Assembly (NCBI GenBank): GCA_000231825.2
Contig: JH720383.1
Span: 212,569-276,568 of the forward strand
DNA from: Tetrahymena elliotti 4EA
Lineage: Eukaryota > Ciliophora > Oligohymenophorea > Hymenostomatida > Tetrahymenidae
DNA: 64,000 nucleotides
Direction of reading: 5' to 3'
The notes beneath the pieces are model-generated. The model had not been told where the DNA came from, made no database searches, and was given only the letters and a program-made list of their open reading frames with translations. Both the position numbers and the translations under genes were made by a program. Of the stretch, positions 36,176 to 48,900 are shown piece after piece; the stretch's first letter is position 1; every line of letters begins with the position of its first letter.

Positions 36176-36594
36176 TTTTATGATTTAATTAAATAAAATT
36201 ATGAATATTATTAATTTAAATTTCTTTAATTTATTTTTAAAACTTGTTTTCATTTCTCACAAGTAAATTAATAGAATGATGAATAAATCAATTTTATTAA
36301 TTAAATTAAAAAACTCAATTTTCAAAATATTTTGAATGAAATTTTAAGAAATAAAAATATTGGAATGATTTCTTAAGTAAAAAATGTTTTCTTTTAAAAT
36401 AAAAAAAATAATCTCCTAAAATAAAATTTGAGTTTATTTGTCTGAAAAACATTTGAAACTAAAACCAAAGAAATAATTTTAAATAGAAATTATTTATAAA
36501 TATTTATTTGTTAAAATTGAAGTAGTTGATTGGTTGACAAAACTAGATAAAATATATTTTTAAATTTATATATAGGTAATTAATTTAACTCTAA
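36176..36594. other. Intergenic spacer, no gene seen
   Basis: About 420 bases between two - strand genes; AT-rich with many poly-A runs. It would hold the promoter for the gene at 36175. Nothing else is recognisable. Confidence 0.5.
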
Positions 36595-38085
36595 TCACTC
36601 AAGATCATCTAAATAATTTTATTCAGAGAATTAAGCAGAGTGAGATTAGGTAGTAGGTTCTGATTCAATAATTTGAACATCTTCTTCTTCTTCTTAATCA
36701 TCTTGATTTTAGTTGCTGTATCTACATATATTTTCAAATCTTTTCTCTTATATTTTGATAAGATGATCTGGATTTTCAGTTTTAAATTAATCAACTTTTT
36801 ATTTAACTAGATTGGGGCTTAAAAAATGAGAAAGGTCAATACTATCTTTTCCTATCTTTTATGCAATCTGCTAAATAGTTTCTTCTAATTATTTAATTAA
36901 ATTTTCTTCATCTAATTCTTCTTCTCTATTTGTTCCTAACAACAAAGAATTCAACAATTTTTCAATATCATCTTATTAAATGAGTGATGAACTGCCTTAA
37001 GGTTTTAATTCGATAATATTATCTTCAATATTCTCTTTATTTTAATAATTTTAAGATGATTTTTATAATTATGTTTCTTGTATTTTTTTCTATCCATCTT
37101 TCATCAGACGTAAAGTGTACTCAACATCTTCTAAAAGTGCTCTTTCTTTCTTTAAATTTTCTTCTAATTAGTTAACTAAATAAGGATCTTTTATTAAATG
37201 AGCTCTATTAAGCTTCTTCTTTAAAGTTTCAATTTCTATTAAGCTTTTTTTTAAGTTATTTTCAAAGAAAATAATTCTTTTTTGCTTAATTTCTGCATTC
37301 TTTTGTTAATTCTGAGCCTATTCTATCCTCTTTGCTTCTTATTTCTTGTCATTAATTTCTTTTAACAAATTCTACATTTGTTATTTTCCACCTTCAGTAA
37401 AGGCTTCGCAGAGCATTCTTTCATCAGGAAAAACTGGTCTCTCATCTAAGTATGTCAGTTATTTTAAAGTACCTATCATCTTCTTACGATAGTAAGGAAA
37501 TTCGCGAGTAAAATCATTACCTTATAAATATAATACTTTTAAGCTAGGCATTTGTGAAAATATTTCATCTAATATTTTTGGGTCATAAGTAATATGGTTA
37601 TCTTCTAAGCCTAAGCAAGAGAGAGAAGGTAAATCTTTTAGCTTTACAATACCATCAAAATCTTTAATTTAATTAGACCCTAAAGATAGATTTTCTAGCT
37701 TAGTTAGTTGATCTAAACCAGAAACTTTAGATATAATATTGTGTGATAAATTAATTGTAATTAACTCCTTGTTTTCTTCCAATCCTTCTATTTCCTTAAT
37801 GGTGTTATGCTATAAAAACAAATGTTAAAGCTATTTAAGACTTGATAGCCCTGTTATTTTTTAAATCATATTATTTTCTAAATATATTGTCTTTAAATTG
37901 ACAAACTTTTCCAAATTCTCAATTTAATAAAACCCTTTATGATGAAGATATATTTTATTATTCATATCAGGATACTCATAAAGACCATCTTCTTCACATA
38001 TTTTGATCAAGTTTGATAAAGTCATAATAATTCTATCCTTCTCATCTCTATCTAAAACTCCTTTTTACTATCTAATTGTGGCCAT
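36595..38085 (-). CDS. DNAAF1: Dynein axonemal assembly factor 1 (ODA7/LRRC50)
   Basis: Intronless, 496 residues, ATG 38085, TGA 36595-36597. DNAAF1 is a cytoplasmic factor needed to preassemble outer and inner dynein arms for cilia. The N-terminus has the family start LIKICEEDGLYEYPDMNNKI and YLHHKGFYQIENLEKFVNL. Six SDS22-type leucine-rich repeats follow (e.g. LKTIYLENNMIQKITGL, LQHLFLQHNTIKEIEGL, LITINLSHNIISKVSGL, LKVLYLQGNDFTREFP). The cap is LTYLDERPVFPDERMLCEAF near residue 210, almost identical to the human YLDDRPVFPKDR. The second half is coiled coil and acidic low complexity. The frame is also open upstream of this ATG without another ATG, so the start is reasonably certain. It fits a ciliated organism. 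Confidence 0.93.
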
Positions 38086-38706
38086 TCTTAACTTTCTTTA
38101 TGAATTATTTGTTGCTGCTAACTTGATATTAATATATGCTGCTTATTTTACAAACAATAATAATATTGAAAATTAAAACTCTTAGAATCTATTTAAAGCA
38201 AAAACTATTTAAAATTTTAAAGAGTTTCAAATTTTAAAAAAATCAATATTATTCATATTTTTCAAACAAAATTTATTAGATCATTTTTTCTATATAATTT
38301 ATCTAATTAATTTTTGATGTTTCTTTAGTTATTTTTGCCAATATGCATTCAAATTATATTTCAAGATATTTAAGATACTTTTTGATTGTTTTGAAGATTT
38401 TTCATTCATTCAAATAAGTGTAGTCTCAACACAATATAACTTGATAGTATTTTGTTAAATATTTAATTTAATTTTTAATATAAGTTAGCATTAAAATGAA
38501 TGAGAAACTGATTTTAATTGTAGTATTCAAAATTATTTATTGATTAAGGATAAATTAAAATTAATTTAAAATTTATTTCATAAAAAATATCGACAAGCAA
38601 ATGGAAAGATTAAGATAACTTAAAATATCTGTTTTGAACACAAGTTATAAATTAGAATAAAATATAAAAGATATATTTTAAAAGCATATTTTAAGTTGAA
38701 ATGAAA
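38086..38706. other. Intergenic spacer, no gene seen
   Basis: About 620 bases between two - strand genes, AT-rich. It would contain the DNAAF1 promoter and the 3' end of the coiled-coil gene. No coding frame or RNA gene seen. Confidence 0.5.
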
Positions 38707-41700
38707 TCAAAATTCTTCAAGCATATTTGTTTATCTTAAATATTAAATATCATCATCACCAAGTTTAACCATTTCACCATCATCTCCTAAAATGTAGTTA
38801 CCATTTTCATCCATTAAGTATCCATTCTCATCCAATTAGTAAACTACTTCTTCCTCTTCTTCTTATTCAGCTTACTAGGCTTGATCTTAGCTTTGTGTGT
38901 CTGTTAATTATGAGCCTCTTTCTTAAATTCCTTATTATCCACTAGATAAAACATATTCTGCTCTGTTTTCAACTACAAATTAATTATTATTATTTTAATC
39001 TTTGTTTTCTTCAATTTCAGAGTCATTTTCACTGGCTTTTTTATTTGATTCCTCAAGCTCATCATCTTCTCCTTAAATTTCATCATCATCAATTGTGTCA
39101 TCAGCTTTTGCAGGATGAGGAGCACTTACAAGACTTTAAGGTTTTTAAGTTTAGCTACCTGAAGTATCTTGCTAGTTTTCTTATGCATCTTGCTCAATTT
39201 CTGTTTTTACAGTGTTATTCTCTTATTATTCAGGAGGTTAAGTAACGATAATACTGTAGGCCAAATCTCTAGATGAGCTTCTTTATTCTAAACCCTTTTA
39301 AGATTCTCTGATATCAATATTCTTTTCAGATCCAGTTTGTTTGAATTCTTACTAGTTCTCAACCTATTTAATAGTTTTTTAAGAGCCACATAAACTTTCG
39401 TAAATTAGCTTATTATCCTCATCTTTGAAGCTAAGATCATGAACATTAACTTCAATCAATTAATCTTTTTCTAAAAATTTTATTGATAAGAATTTGTTAA
39501 ATATTTAATTTAATTTACTTAATTCCTGAGATTTTCTGAGAGCTTGAGAAGCAGTCATCTTTGAAGGAGAAGCAAGTGGTGAAATATTATTAAATTTCTT
39601 AGACTTCGTATCAAATACAAATGTTTCCTAATTTTAAAAGTTAAATAATTCATGATTATTTTAAAAATTTTTTATTTACTCCTTATTCTTCCTCTTCAAT
39701 GATTTCATTAACAGGCTCAGATTGTGTAGAAATTTAGAGTTAAGGTTAATTATTACTGACAGTTGATTAAGTCATCTTTATATTTACTTTATTATCATTA
39801 GACTCAATAGATTATCCTTTGTAACCTAAACTATTCAAAATTTATTCATGGGAAGTACCTGAAGTAAGTGAAACTTCTGATTGTAAAAGTTCTTGGGGTA
39901 AATCTTATTGATTTTAGGATTAATTTATTTAATACTCACTTTCTGTTTCCCTTGGTTATACAGCTGCATCAGTATCTTATTTTTATTAATTGTCGATAAA
40001 AGATTGTATTCCTTCATAGTTAATCTACATATCATCAAAACTTGCTTTAACTTCTTCTCCTTAATTATCTTATTTTGTTCTTTCAGGCATTTCATGAGAA
40101 TGCTACTTTACTTTTATCTAAATATCATCTGTAGTTTTAATTTAATTATTTTGGCTACCACTGATCTACTATTATTCCTATTACTTATCGTTATCTATAT
40201 TAACTTCAAAGCAATTAGAAGAGAATTTATTTATTAATTCTTCAACATTCTCCTCATGTTACTTATATTTTGATAACCAATCTTGGTCTTAATTTTAAAT
40301 CTGTTTATTTTTTTCTTGCTCTTTATTCTATCCCCCAAAAGTAAGAGACCTTTGCATTTAGTATTATTCATAGTCTTTATCATTATTTTACATTTTAAAC
40401 CTTTTTAATTTATAAAAAATAAATTAACCTCAGCCATAAATTAAAATAAATTTATTACTCAAAATCACCTTAGTTGCTCACTTTAGAATTCATCATAGAA
40501 CCATAAGTATCAATTTCAACAAGGTCATTATCAGATGATTACTATCTATTCTTATAATCTAAATATATCTAGAAATTTGATCCATCATATACACCACCAT
40601 AATCTTCTCCATATGTTGCTTGTCTTCTGAAAGAACCTTTGCTTGCTTCCATCATCATTTGTGGATTTGAAAGTATTAATCTTCGAAGCTCCTCTATTTG
40701 AGTGCTAGTTTCTCTTTAGTATTTAAATAATTTTTCTTTAAGATCTTTATTTTCTCTTTCTATTTCAGTAGTTGGAGCTTATTTCTACTAAGAGAGTTCC
40801 TATACACTTTTTTACAATAATTCAATTTATTTCTAATAATCAGTTTGATCTTTAAGAATAGATGTGTTTAAACTTCTTTCTTGAATAGAACCATCAATCT
40901 AGATATTAAGAATACAGTAATTTAAACTTACTAACAAACTAAATAAAACTCCTTACATCTAATTTGATGTCTGCAATAGATTTATTTAACTTTTCGAATT
41001 CTTTATTCATAATCTTTATTTTCTCATCTAATTTTTTTTCATTTAAATAAAAGAAAAGATTAATTTGAATGGATTTTACCAAAATTCTAGCTGATTTTTT
41101 GAATTTATTCATTTTAATGAGCTTCAATCAACTGCTTTAACTATTTTAACTCTGATTAAACTTAGAGCTATTCAGCTTCTAATCTTTTGATAGTTAATTC
41201 ATCAACTCCATCAACTTTTTCATTTGATCCAGTACCTTGAGAAAAGACTTTAATTTGTTACTCAATTAATTAAAGCTTATTTTCATATTTTTAATTCATC
41301 TATTCTAATATTTATGACATCTTATTATCTTTCTATTAGATATCATCTAAAGTACTAACAACTTGCTATTTTATATCTTAATCAAATTTCTTCTTTAAGT
41401 CATCAACATTTTATTTAATGCTAGTATAGTTTTATGTTAGCTCCTCTATTTGTTGATTGTTTCCTATAACACCATGGATTTCTGAAATGTCCATGATTGT
41501 ATTATTATTACCTTATGACTAAAGTTCTTGCTAACTTTAAAAACTTGTTTCAAGCTAATCTATGCGCTTGTGTGATTATCTAAGTTGTTCCTCTAACTTT
41601 TGATTTCTTTCTATCAAGATTTTATACCTTTCATTCACTTCATATGATACTAATTCTTTGACAAACGATGTAAGCAAAGGATTTTCTTTTGGATTTTCAT

Positions 41701-42181
41701 ACACTCTAGAACTTTGAAGATATGGTAATAATAATAAAATTAATTGCTTTTACAAATGATTTAAAAAATTAACATTTGTGTTATTTCACATAACTTAAGC
41801 TATTCATCCTAAAAAAATTTTTGATAGCAATTTTTGTACATCTTATAATAAATAAAATGATAATAATATTTAATTTTTACGTTGAAAGACTTGTGTTTGA
41901 TGCTACTGTTGAATTATACCCACTAAATGGCCCAACTTAGCTATCTTTTCCTATTTTATTTATCTAAAAGTTAATTTAGCACCAATATTAATCAAATTAC
42001 CTAAAATGTTAAGCTCTATTTTTTTAATCATTTCAGGAGTGTTAATATTGATACTCCTCCCAACTCCTGCAGACTATGTTGGAGCTGCAGAAGTAGCCTG
42101 CTATTATTAAGGAGGCTTGTAAGGGGGATTTTAAGGAATCTTTTTTTGCTCAAAGATAGGTTTGTGACTTGATTTATTCAT
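38707..42181 (-). CDS. Long coiled-coil protein with acidic C-terminus
   Basis: ATG 42181 (MNKSSHKPIFEQKKIPQNPP), TGA 38707-38709; about 1,040 residues in eight or so exons whose phases agree where checked. After a Pro/Gln-rich N-terminus come long heptad stretches (QLEEQLRQSHKRIDQLETSF, LDDIQQKDNKMSQILEQMN, RLEAEQLQVQSELKQLKQLI) covering roughly residues 90-430. The middle is Ser/Asp/Gln-rich with no fold. Near the C-terminus a tandem acidic motif repeats three times: LDENGYLMDENGNYILGDDG, each unit D-x-x-G-x-Y/E-x-x. The protein then ends QYLRQTNMLEEF. The architecture resembles structural or tethering proteins of basal bodies and cilia, but I recognise no named family. It lies immediately downstream of DNAAF1 in gene order, which does not by itself link them. 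Confidence 0.7.
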
Positions 42182-42282
42182 GTAATTTTTAGTTTGATTA
42201 AATGTAAATATTTTGAAAATTATATTCTTGAATTAAACAAATTATTAATTAATTAAATAAAAAACACACTCATAGTCTAATA

Positions 42283-42648
42283 TCAGATTTTCTTTATTAT
42301 TGACAAAGAAGTAATTAATTGCTCTATTATAAATTAAAATAAAATAATCTCTTCACAAGAGCATATTCTTTTGGTATCGTAAAATTTATTATATTTTAAG
42401 TTGTATCTTTCAATGATATTCTACATGAAATTAAATAATTTTTTTGTTATTTTCTATTAATCCTCTATTTAACTTTCAATAATATTCATATCAAACATTT
42501 AAAATAAATAAAATAAGATTACATGAATTTAATCAGCCTTTACTGATAATTAGAATTTATTTTCTTCTTGATCAATTATTTCCTGAAATTAAAATTCATT
42601 TACTGATTCATCTTATTTAAAAAACTCTTTTGTATGTAAAATAAACAT
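42283..42648 (-). CDS. Possible small protein (121 residues), unrecognised
   Basis: One open frame from ATG 42648 (MFILHTKEFFKQDESVNEFQ) to TGA 42283-42285. The middle is helical and charged (NIIESQIEDQQKITKKLFNF), and the end is hydrophobic (EEIILFQFIIEQLITSLSII). Upstream, another frame (KQVHQSFSLIEELKN) could be an earlier exon. The composition is better than that of spacer but the exon structure is unsettled. It lies in a gap between two large - strand genes. Confidence 0.35.
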
Positions 42649-42905
42649 ATTTTTACTAAATCATTAATTTTTTAATTCTTCAATTAAGCTAAAAGATTAA
42701 TGAACCTATTTCTTTTTAGCTAAATAAATTACTTATGTAAAATTTAACTTAAAACATAAAAAATAAAAGTTCATAAAAATTAATTTTTAAAAACACAAAA
42801 AATAAAGAATTTATTTTAAAAAATAGAAAATAAAGCAAAACAATTTTAAAAATTTAATTTTTTGTGAAAAAAGAACAATTAAATTTTAAAGATTCTAAGA
42901 TAAGC

Positions 42906-45900
42906 TCATTCACTAGTATTTTCTTTCTTCAAGTAAACACCTGCTATTTGCTTTTTGTAAATAAATTTAACATAGATTGGCTGAGCTTGAGTGTTATCTT
43001 CAAATGAAAATTTAATTGAACCTGTTGGATCTATGTCAACTTGCTTTACTTCTAATGATTTAATAGAGAATTTATTTTAGTTCTCTACAAGCTGTTCTAT
43101 TGACCAGTTAACTTTATTTGTGATGTCGCTTACAGTTTCATTTTTTAAATGAGTCAAGTGGTTGATAGAGTAAAGTCCACATTTTGGCTTTGGCTTTTCA
43201 GTATCTTAAAGAATAAGCTAATACATATTTACTGTTTAGAAAGAAGACATCTTTATCTTGAAGCAGGCTTAAGTTTCCTTAATTATTGGTTTTTTGAGAC
43301 CAGTTTAGAATGTAAGCTTTATTGGTTTTTTGACCTGATTTGCAAGCTTTTTGTAATAACTCAGTAGTGTAATGAAATAGAAGGCCTAAACTAATTCTGA
43401 TGAATTCATTTCAAAAATTTTCTTTTTAAACTTGTATTGTTCTTGTTTCTGATCAGTTATTACATGTATTCTCATTACTTTTTGTCTATTATTCTCTGAT
43501 TATGGAGAATAGACTTGATTAGGTAAACCATTTTTAATTTCAGTGAGAAGAGCTCTCAAAACATATAGAACTGTATCTTAACGTACAAATTAAGATGTAG
43601 AGGTAAGTTCTAAAATTAAAGTTTTGTTTTCTTTTGTTGAGTTCTCATCTTAAGATTTTATTTGCACCTTGATATTATCAGAGCTATTTTGTTTCTTTTC
43701 TTTATCTTAGCTTTAATTACTACTGCTAGATATTTCTGTAAAAACAAATTAAACATTAGAGAAGTAATTAGATAACTATAGCTACTAGATTTCTTACAAA
43801 TCAATATTTAGCATTTGCTTAGATTCTAATTTACTTTTGAGAAGAGAATCTTATTGTTTTGGTTTTTATAATCTAATAATTTATTTCCTAAGCTTTTCAT
43901 AACCTAAAAGATTGTTTGCATCCTTCAATCCATCACAGCTATCAAATATAGAATTCCACTATAATTAATTCCATTTATCTTCTCCTTTATATGATACATT
44001 ATACTAATATAAAAAGTCTCTTATTTCATATTTATATTCCATAATCTTTGATTGGATCAAGGTAAACTAAACTTTTTGAGATGGGTAAACATACTAAAAT
44101 GTCTAAATTTTATTAAATTGATATTTTAAGAATTTGTAGGACTATTATGAGCTTGGTTTTATTGGTTAACTGATAATATTATTAAAATCTTTCTTTAATT
44201 ATTTAGAATTTAGTGATTTATATGCTTGTCTTTAAAGCTAGTAAAAGCTTTCTAAATCATTACCTTTCTGTTAAAGTATTAAATCAATTAAAGTTTTATT
44301 ATAGATGTCATCATAGTAGATTTACTTATAATTTTCTAAATCTATATATTTATATAGTAAAAAGTAAACTTCTATTTATTTAATCTTCTAGATAACTTAG
44401 CTATAATAAAGCTATAGATCATTCTAATCCTATTTTCATTATTAAATAATAAATATATCAAAACTTTTTAATTAAATAAAAAATTTACTTTGAGACTGTT
44501 TTCGAATGTTGAAGGAATGATTTAATCTAATTTTTGTAAATTGAAGATAGAATTCTCATCAAAAATTACTTCTTCTTCTTATTCTTCATCACCATCTTAC
44601 TCTGTTTATGATTAGTTTTCTTTCATATTAACTTCTTCTAGGTTTTAGCTATTTTGTCTACTTGCTGCAATAGGTTTCTTTTGTTTCTTTTATTTTTTCA
44701 ATTTTTTTTACTATTTCTCTAGTAATTTTTTTTCATAACTTTCATAGCTTTAATAAATTACTGATTCTTCAAATAATTTTCTGAGGATATCTCTGTTTGA
44801 GCATACAGATTTAATCAAATCATATTCATTCGTTATTTTGTAAAAGTAGTGCTCAATGTCGTCATCTTTTTTTTCTGGAGCAGTAAATTCCTTTGTTGGA
44901 TGCTTAAATGCTAAAGATAAAGTAACTTTCAAAATTTAATATGGTAATTTAAATTTTTAAGAATCACTATCTTCCAAGGGTTTGCTAACTTCATAGGTTG
45001 TTTAACCTAATCGAATAATCTTATCGCTATGATCCTTAAAGCAATCAGATTTTAGATTAAAGGGTTAATTAGTTGTAGTGAATTTAATCATAATATATTC
45101 AAAACCATATTTGTGAGCATTTTAACTGATGATTTAGATAGCTTTTTTGATTTAAGATGGAATATAGGAGTACATAAGCTTAAGTTAAGAGCAATTCATG
45201 ACCAGGGTGTTAAAATAAGAGATGAAATCTATAACACATTAATGTCTGTAAATTTCTAAAATAGAATTAAATTATGTTAAAAATACAGGTTGAGTAATCT
45301 TTCTAACATCAAATTATTTATTGGAATTAATTCTTTCAGAATTAAAAAGTGTGTTAGTAACTTTTATTGGCTGTACAGAGAAATCAAATAACAAGGCTAT
45401 TTTAATTGTTTGATCTTCATTATTTTCATTTAAAGACTCAATCCTATAATCGAGTCCTTCTTAATTAATATCATAACAAATATATCTTATTTTGAAATTT
45501 TCAATATTAAATTTGCGTCTAACATAATCATTAAAGTTGTTCTTAAAAGATTCCCTCTATGACAAACCGATATACATTTCGTATTTTAAATATCTTTAGC
45601 AATAGATAGCTGCTAGATTTTGATTTTTTTCAGATTTGATAGATTCTTAATTAATATCAAATTCATATTCATAGAAGAAATCTGATTTTTAAGAAATAGA
45701 ATTATTTTCAAATTATCTTATAAATCTTTGTGGTTATTAAAGAGGTAGCATATCCAAATCTAAAGATGATTGTATTTGATTTTAATCAAGTATCTTCTGT
45801 AGATAAATATTAGTTAGCTAAAATGTGTTAATAACATGAGTCTTATTACTTTCAAAGTAGAAGTATACAAAGTAAGTATTCTCATTCTTCATTTCTTTCT

Positions 45901-48900
45901 CTAAAAGTAACTGCCCTTACAGAGTCTTTATTCTCTCATAGGGAGAAAGTAACTTTGCATATTCAGAAGATTATATTTCTTTTGCTATGAAAACGATTTC
46001 TCTTGCAAATAGGCTTGTTGTAATGTATTCATTTTCACTTTTATTAACATCATCGTTTGTTTTTTCACTTGAGCTAATCCTATTTTACTCTTACAGTCTG
46101 TATTTTATTTGATCTGCAAGTTTTTAGTTGACAATTTAATCATATTCTTAATCTGATTTTTGTTTATCAGCAAACTACTAAGTTACAATATCGAAATTCT
46201 TAATCTAGGCTTGTTGTAAGATAGTATATTTATCACACCAATTTCTAAAGTAGCTTTCGTCTTCTTTAATTTCATACTAAAATTATTTTTCGAAATATTC
46301 ATTCACAAGTTAAGTTTTGTATTAATTATTGCCAAAGTTTTTAGATGAAACTCTCATATTAAACATTATTTTAATATCATCAAAAGGAATAAATTCTATA
46401 TTATTAGTAGATTCAAACTCCTTCATAATGAAATTTTCAAACTCATAAACATTAATATAATTTAGTGTGATTATCATGTTCTGACTTGAGAAATATTGAT
46501 ATTTATTCACATTTCCTTAAATAATTTCTATTTTTTTTACATTATAAGGTTCGTCTAGAAGTTTTGAAACATTCTCGTTATAAAAGTAAAGAATTTATTC
46601 ATATTAGCGAATATCAGTAAAATTTTTAAGATTTATTTCATGGTGTTTAGCTAATTAGTTTATACATTTCATTTAGATATTTTGGCTTGCATGATCTAGA
46701 ATAAAAACCATCATCTTCAGGCTTATGAGGTTTTCTATGTATATATCACATAGGATTTTAGAATACAAGTTGGGATTGAAACATTTAATTAAAATAATTA
46801 AAGCATTTTAAAGCTCTAATGGAACACATGATGCTATAGATCCATCTGATAAATTTTTCTCATAGTCAAAACATTCTTAGTAATTCTCAATCAAACTTTT
46901 TAACTCTTTAAAATAGTTTTGAGATTAGTCAGAGCTGTCTTTTATATTATCATCTTATTATTTCATTTCATTCTGTAACTAATCTGATTACTCTTTTTGT
47001 TCAGCCTCTTTAGCTATATCAAGGGAATCTATTTTATCAGCCCTTTCTATTTCTGATTTAGATTCATTTTCATTTTGAATTTATGATTGATCATCATTAT
47101 GTTTAGGTTTGTAAGTTGTGAAATCTTTTAAGGATTCTTTAACTTAAATATTTTCTACTTTAACTTTTTTTGACAAATAAATTCTTAAATAAATCAAAAG
47201 CAATTCTTCAATCTATTTATTACTAAAAGTTTCTTTTAACTTTGGAATTAATTTAATAAAAATTTCAGGATTGTAAATGGCAACTTGAAACATGAAAAAG
47301 CAAAGAGTATTGTTCTTAGGATTAAAAAGATTGGCTAATTGAATTATGTAATTTTCATTTTTTTGAAAACTCAATTTAGTTATTACTTCATAATACAACC
47401 AATATTCATTTTAAATTCCTTACTTCATTTATGTAGCATTAAAATCAATTTGTTATGGACCAAACTTATTTACAGTATCCCTTACTTTCTTGATAAACTC
47501 CTCTACTTTTGGTTAATCAAAGCTCAAATTACTTTATCCATGACGGTACTTTAACCAATAAATTTTTTAGTATGGTTTAATTAAAACATTTTTGAAAACA
47601 TTCTTTGGATAATTAGAACTATATTCAAAATAATAAATAAATTTATCATTACTGTAAGTCTAATTTGTCTAATCAACTGATTGTTCCTTAAATGATTAAT
47701 CCATAAGAAGAATTTAATTCTTTAAAAGTTCACTCTGGATTATAGCCAAATCAGATTTGTACCAAGGTTCCTTAGACCTACCAAATACAAGTTCTGAAAG
47801 TAAGTCCAATTTTCCAATAAAATTGAGTGTTTAGCAATAAGCAAGCAGAGGATTTAAGGTCTCGATTAGAATATTTCTGAGCATAATAAACATTTTTTGT
47901 GTTTTATTATATTTATCCATTTAGCTTTCTTAAGCTAGGATTAATTTCAGACTAAGCCAGGTAGTATCTAAATCGGCTAATAAAATTTTATTTTCATCTG
48001 AATTATTTTCATCTTCCTGTTTACTATTTAAATCACTTTATTAATTAGGATCACTGTATTAAAATGATAGAATTTCTAGTTCATTAATAGCAAAGTTTAT
48101 AATATCATAAAGCCTAAAAACTTTTATGTATAAATACTAGTTTTATATAATTTATTTGATTTGATTCCTATCAGATTCACTTCTTATTAAGGTAAAAAAT
48201 ATTTTTTATTTATTATTTTGAATAGATAACTCAACTAATTTTAATGAATTAGGACCTTTTCTATAATAGTAAGAAATAATTTTTTCTATGAACTCTTCTT
48301 TGTAGCATTTTTTTATCATAGTTTAAAATTACTCATTTTTTTCCATATATTCTTCAACTAAGCTCCTTTTACCTTAAAATATTTTATCAAAGACAACCTT
48401 TACGTATTAATGATCTTGAGAAGCCAGAATAGAATCCATTGATTTAGGGTTGTTTTAAATATACTAAATTAATCTTTCATCAACTTAATCTCCCTTAACC
48501 AACAAACCATGTTAGATAAGGTAATCTCCAAATGGTCTATCTTTTTGGATCTTGAAATAATTTTTTTATAAATATAAGTCACTTTCTGCTATTATATCAG
48601 CTAATTCGAAGTTAAGTAAATCATTATTGAATTAAGATATTTCTTAAATTTTAGATTAGTCATGAGGTTACCTTTTAAATTACCTATTTAATCTTATCCT
48701 TTAAGCTTATCTACGTGCAAACTCAATCAAAATATTTAAATAAGTCTCATATAATAACTGATCTTATTAAGTTAAATTATTTATTTCAACTACATCTTGT
48801 GAAGGAGACAGTTCATCGCCACCACCAATATTAAGTTTTTCTTCATTTTTTTACTAGTTTTTAAGAATTTGAAAACCATTTTTCTCAAATTAATTTGCTA

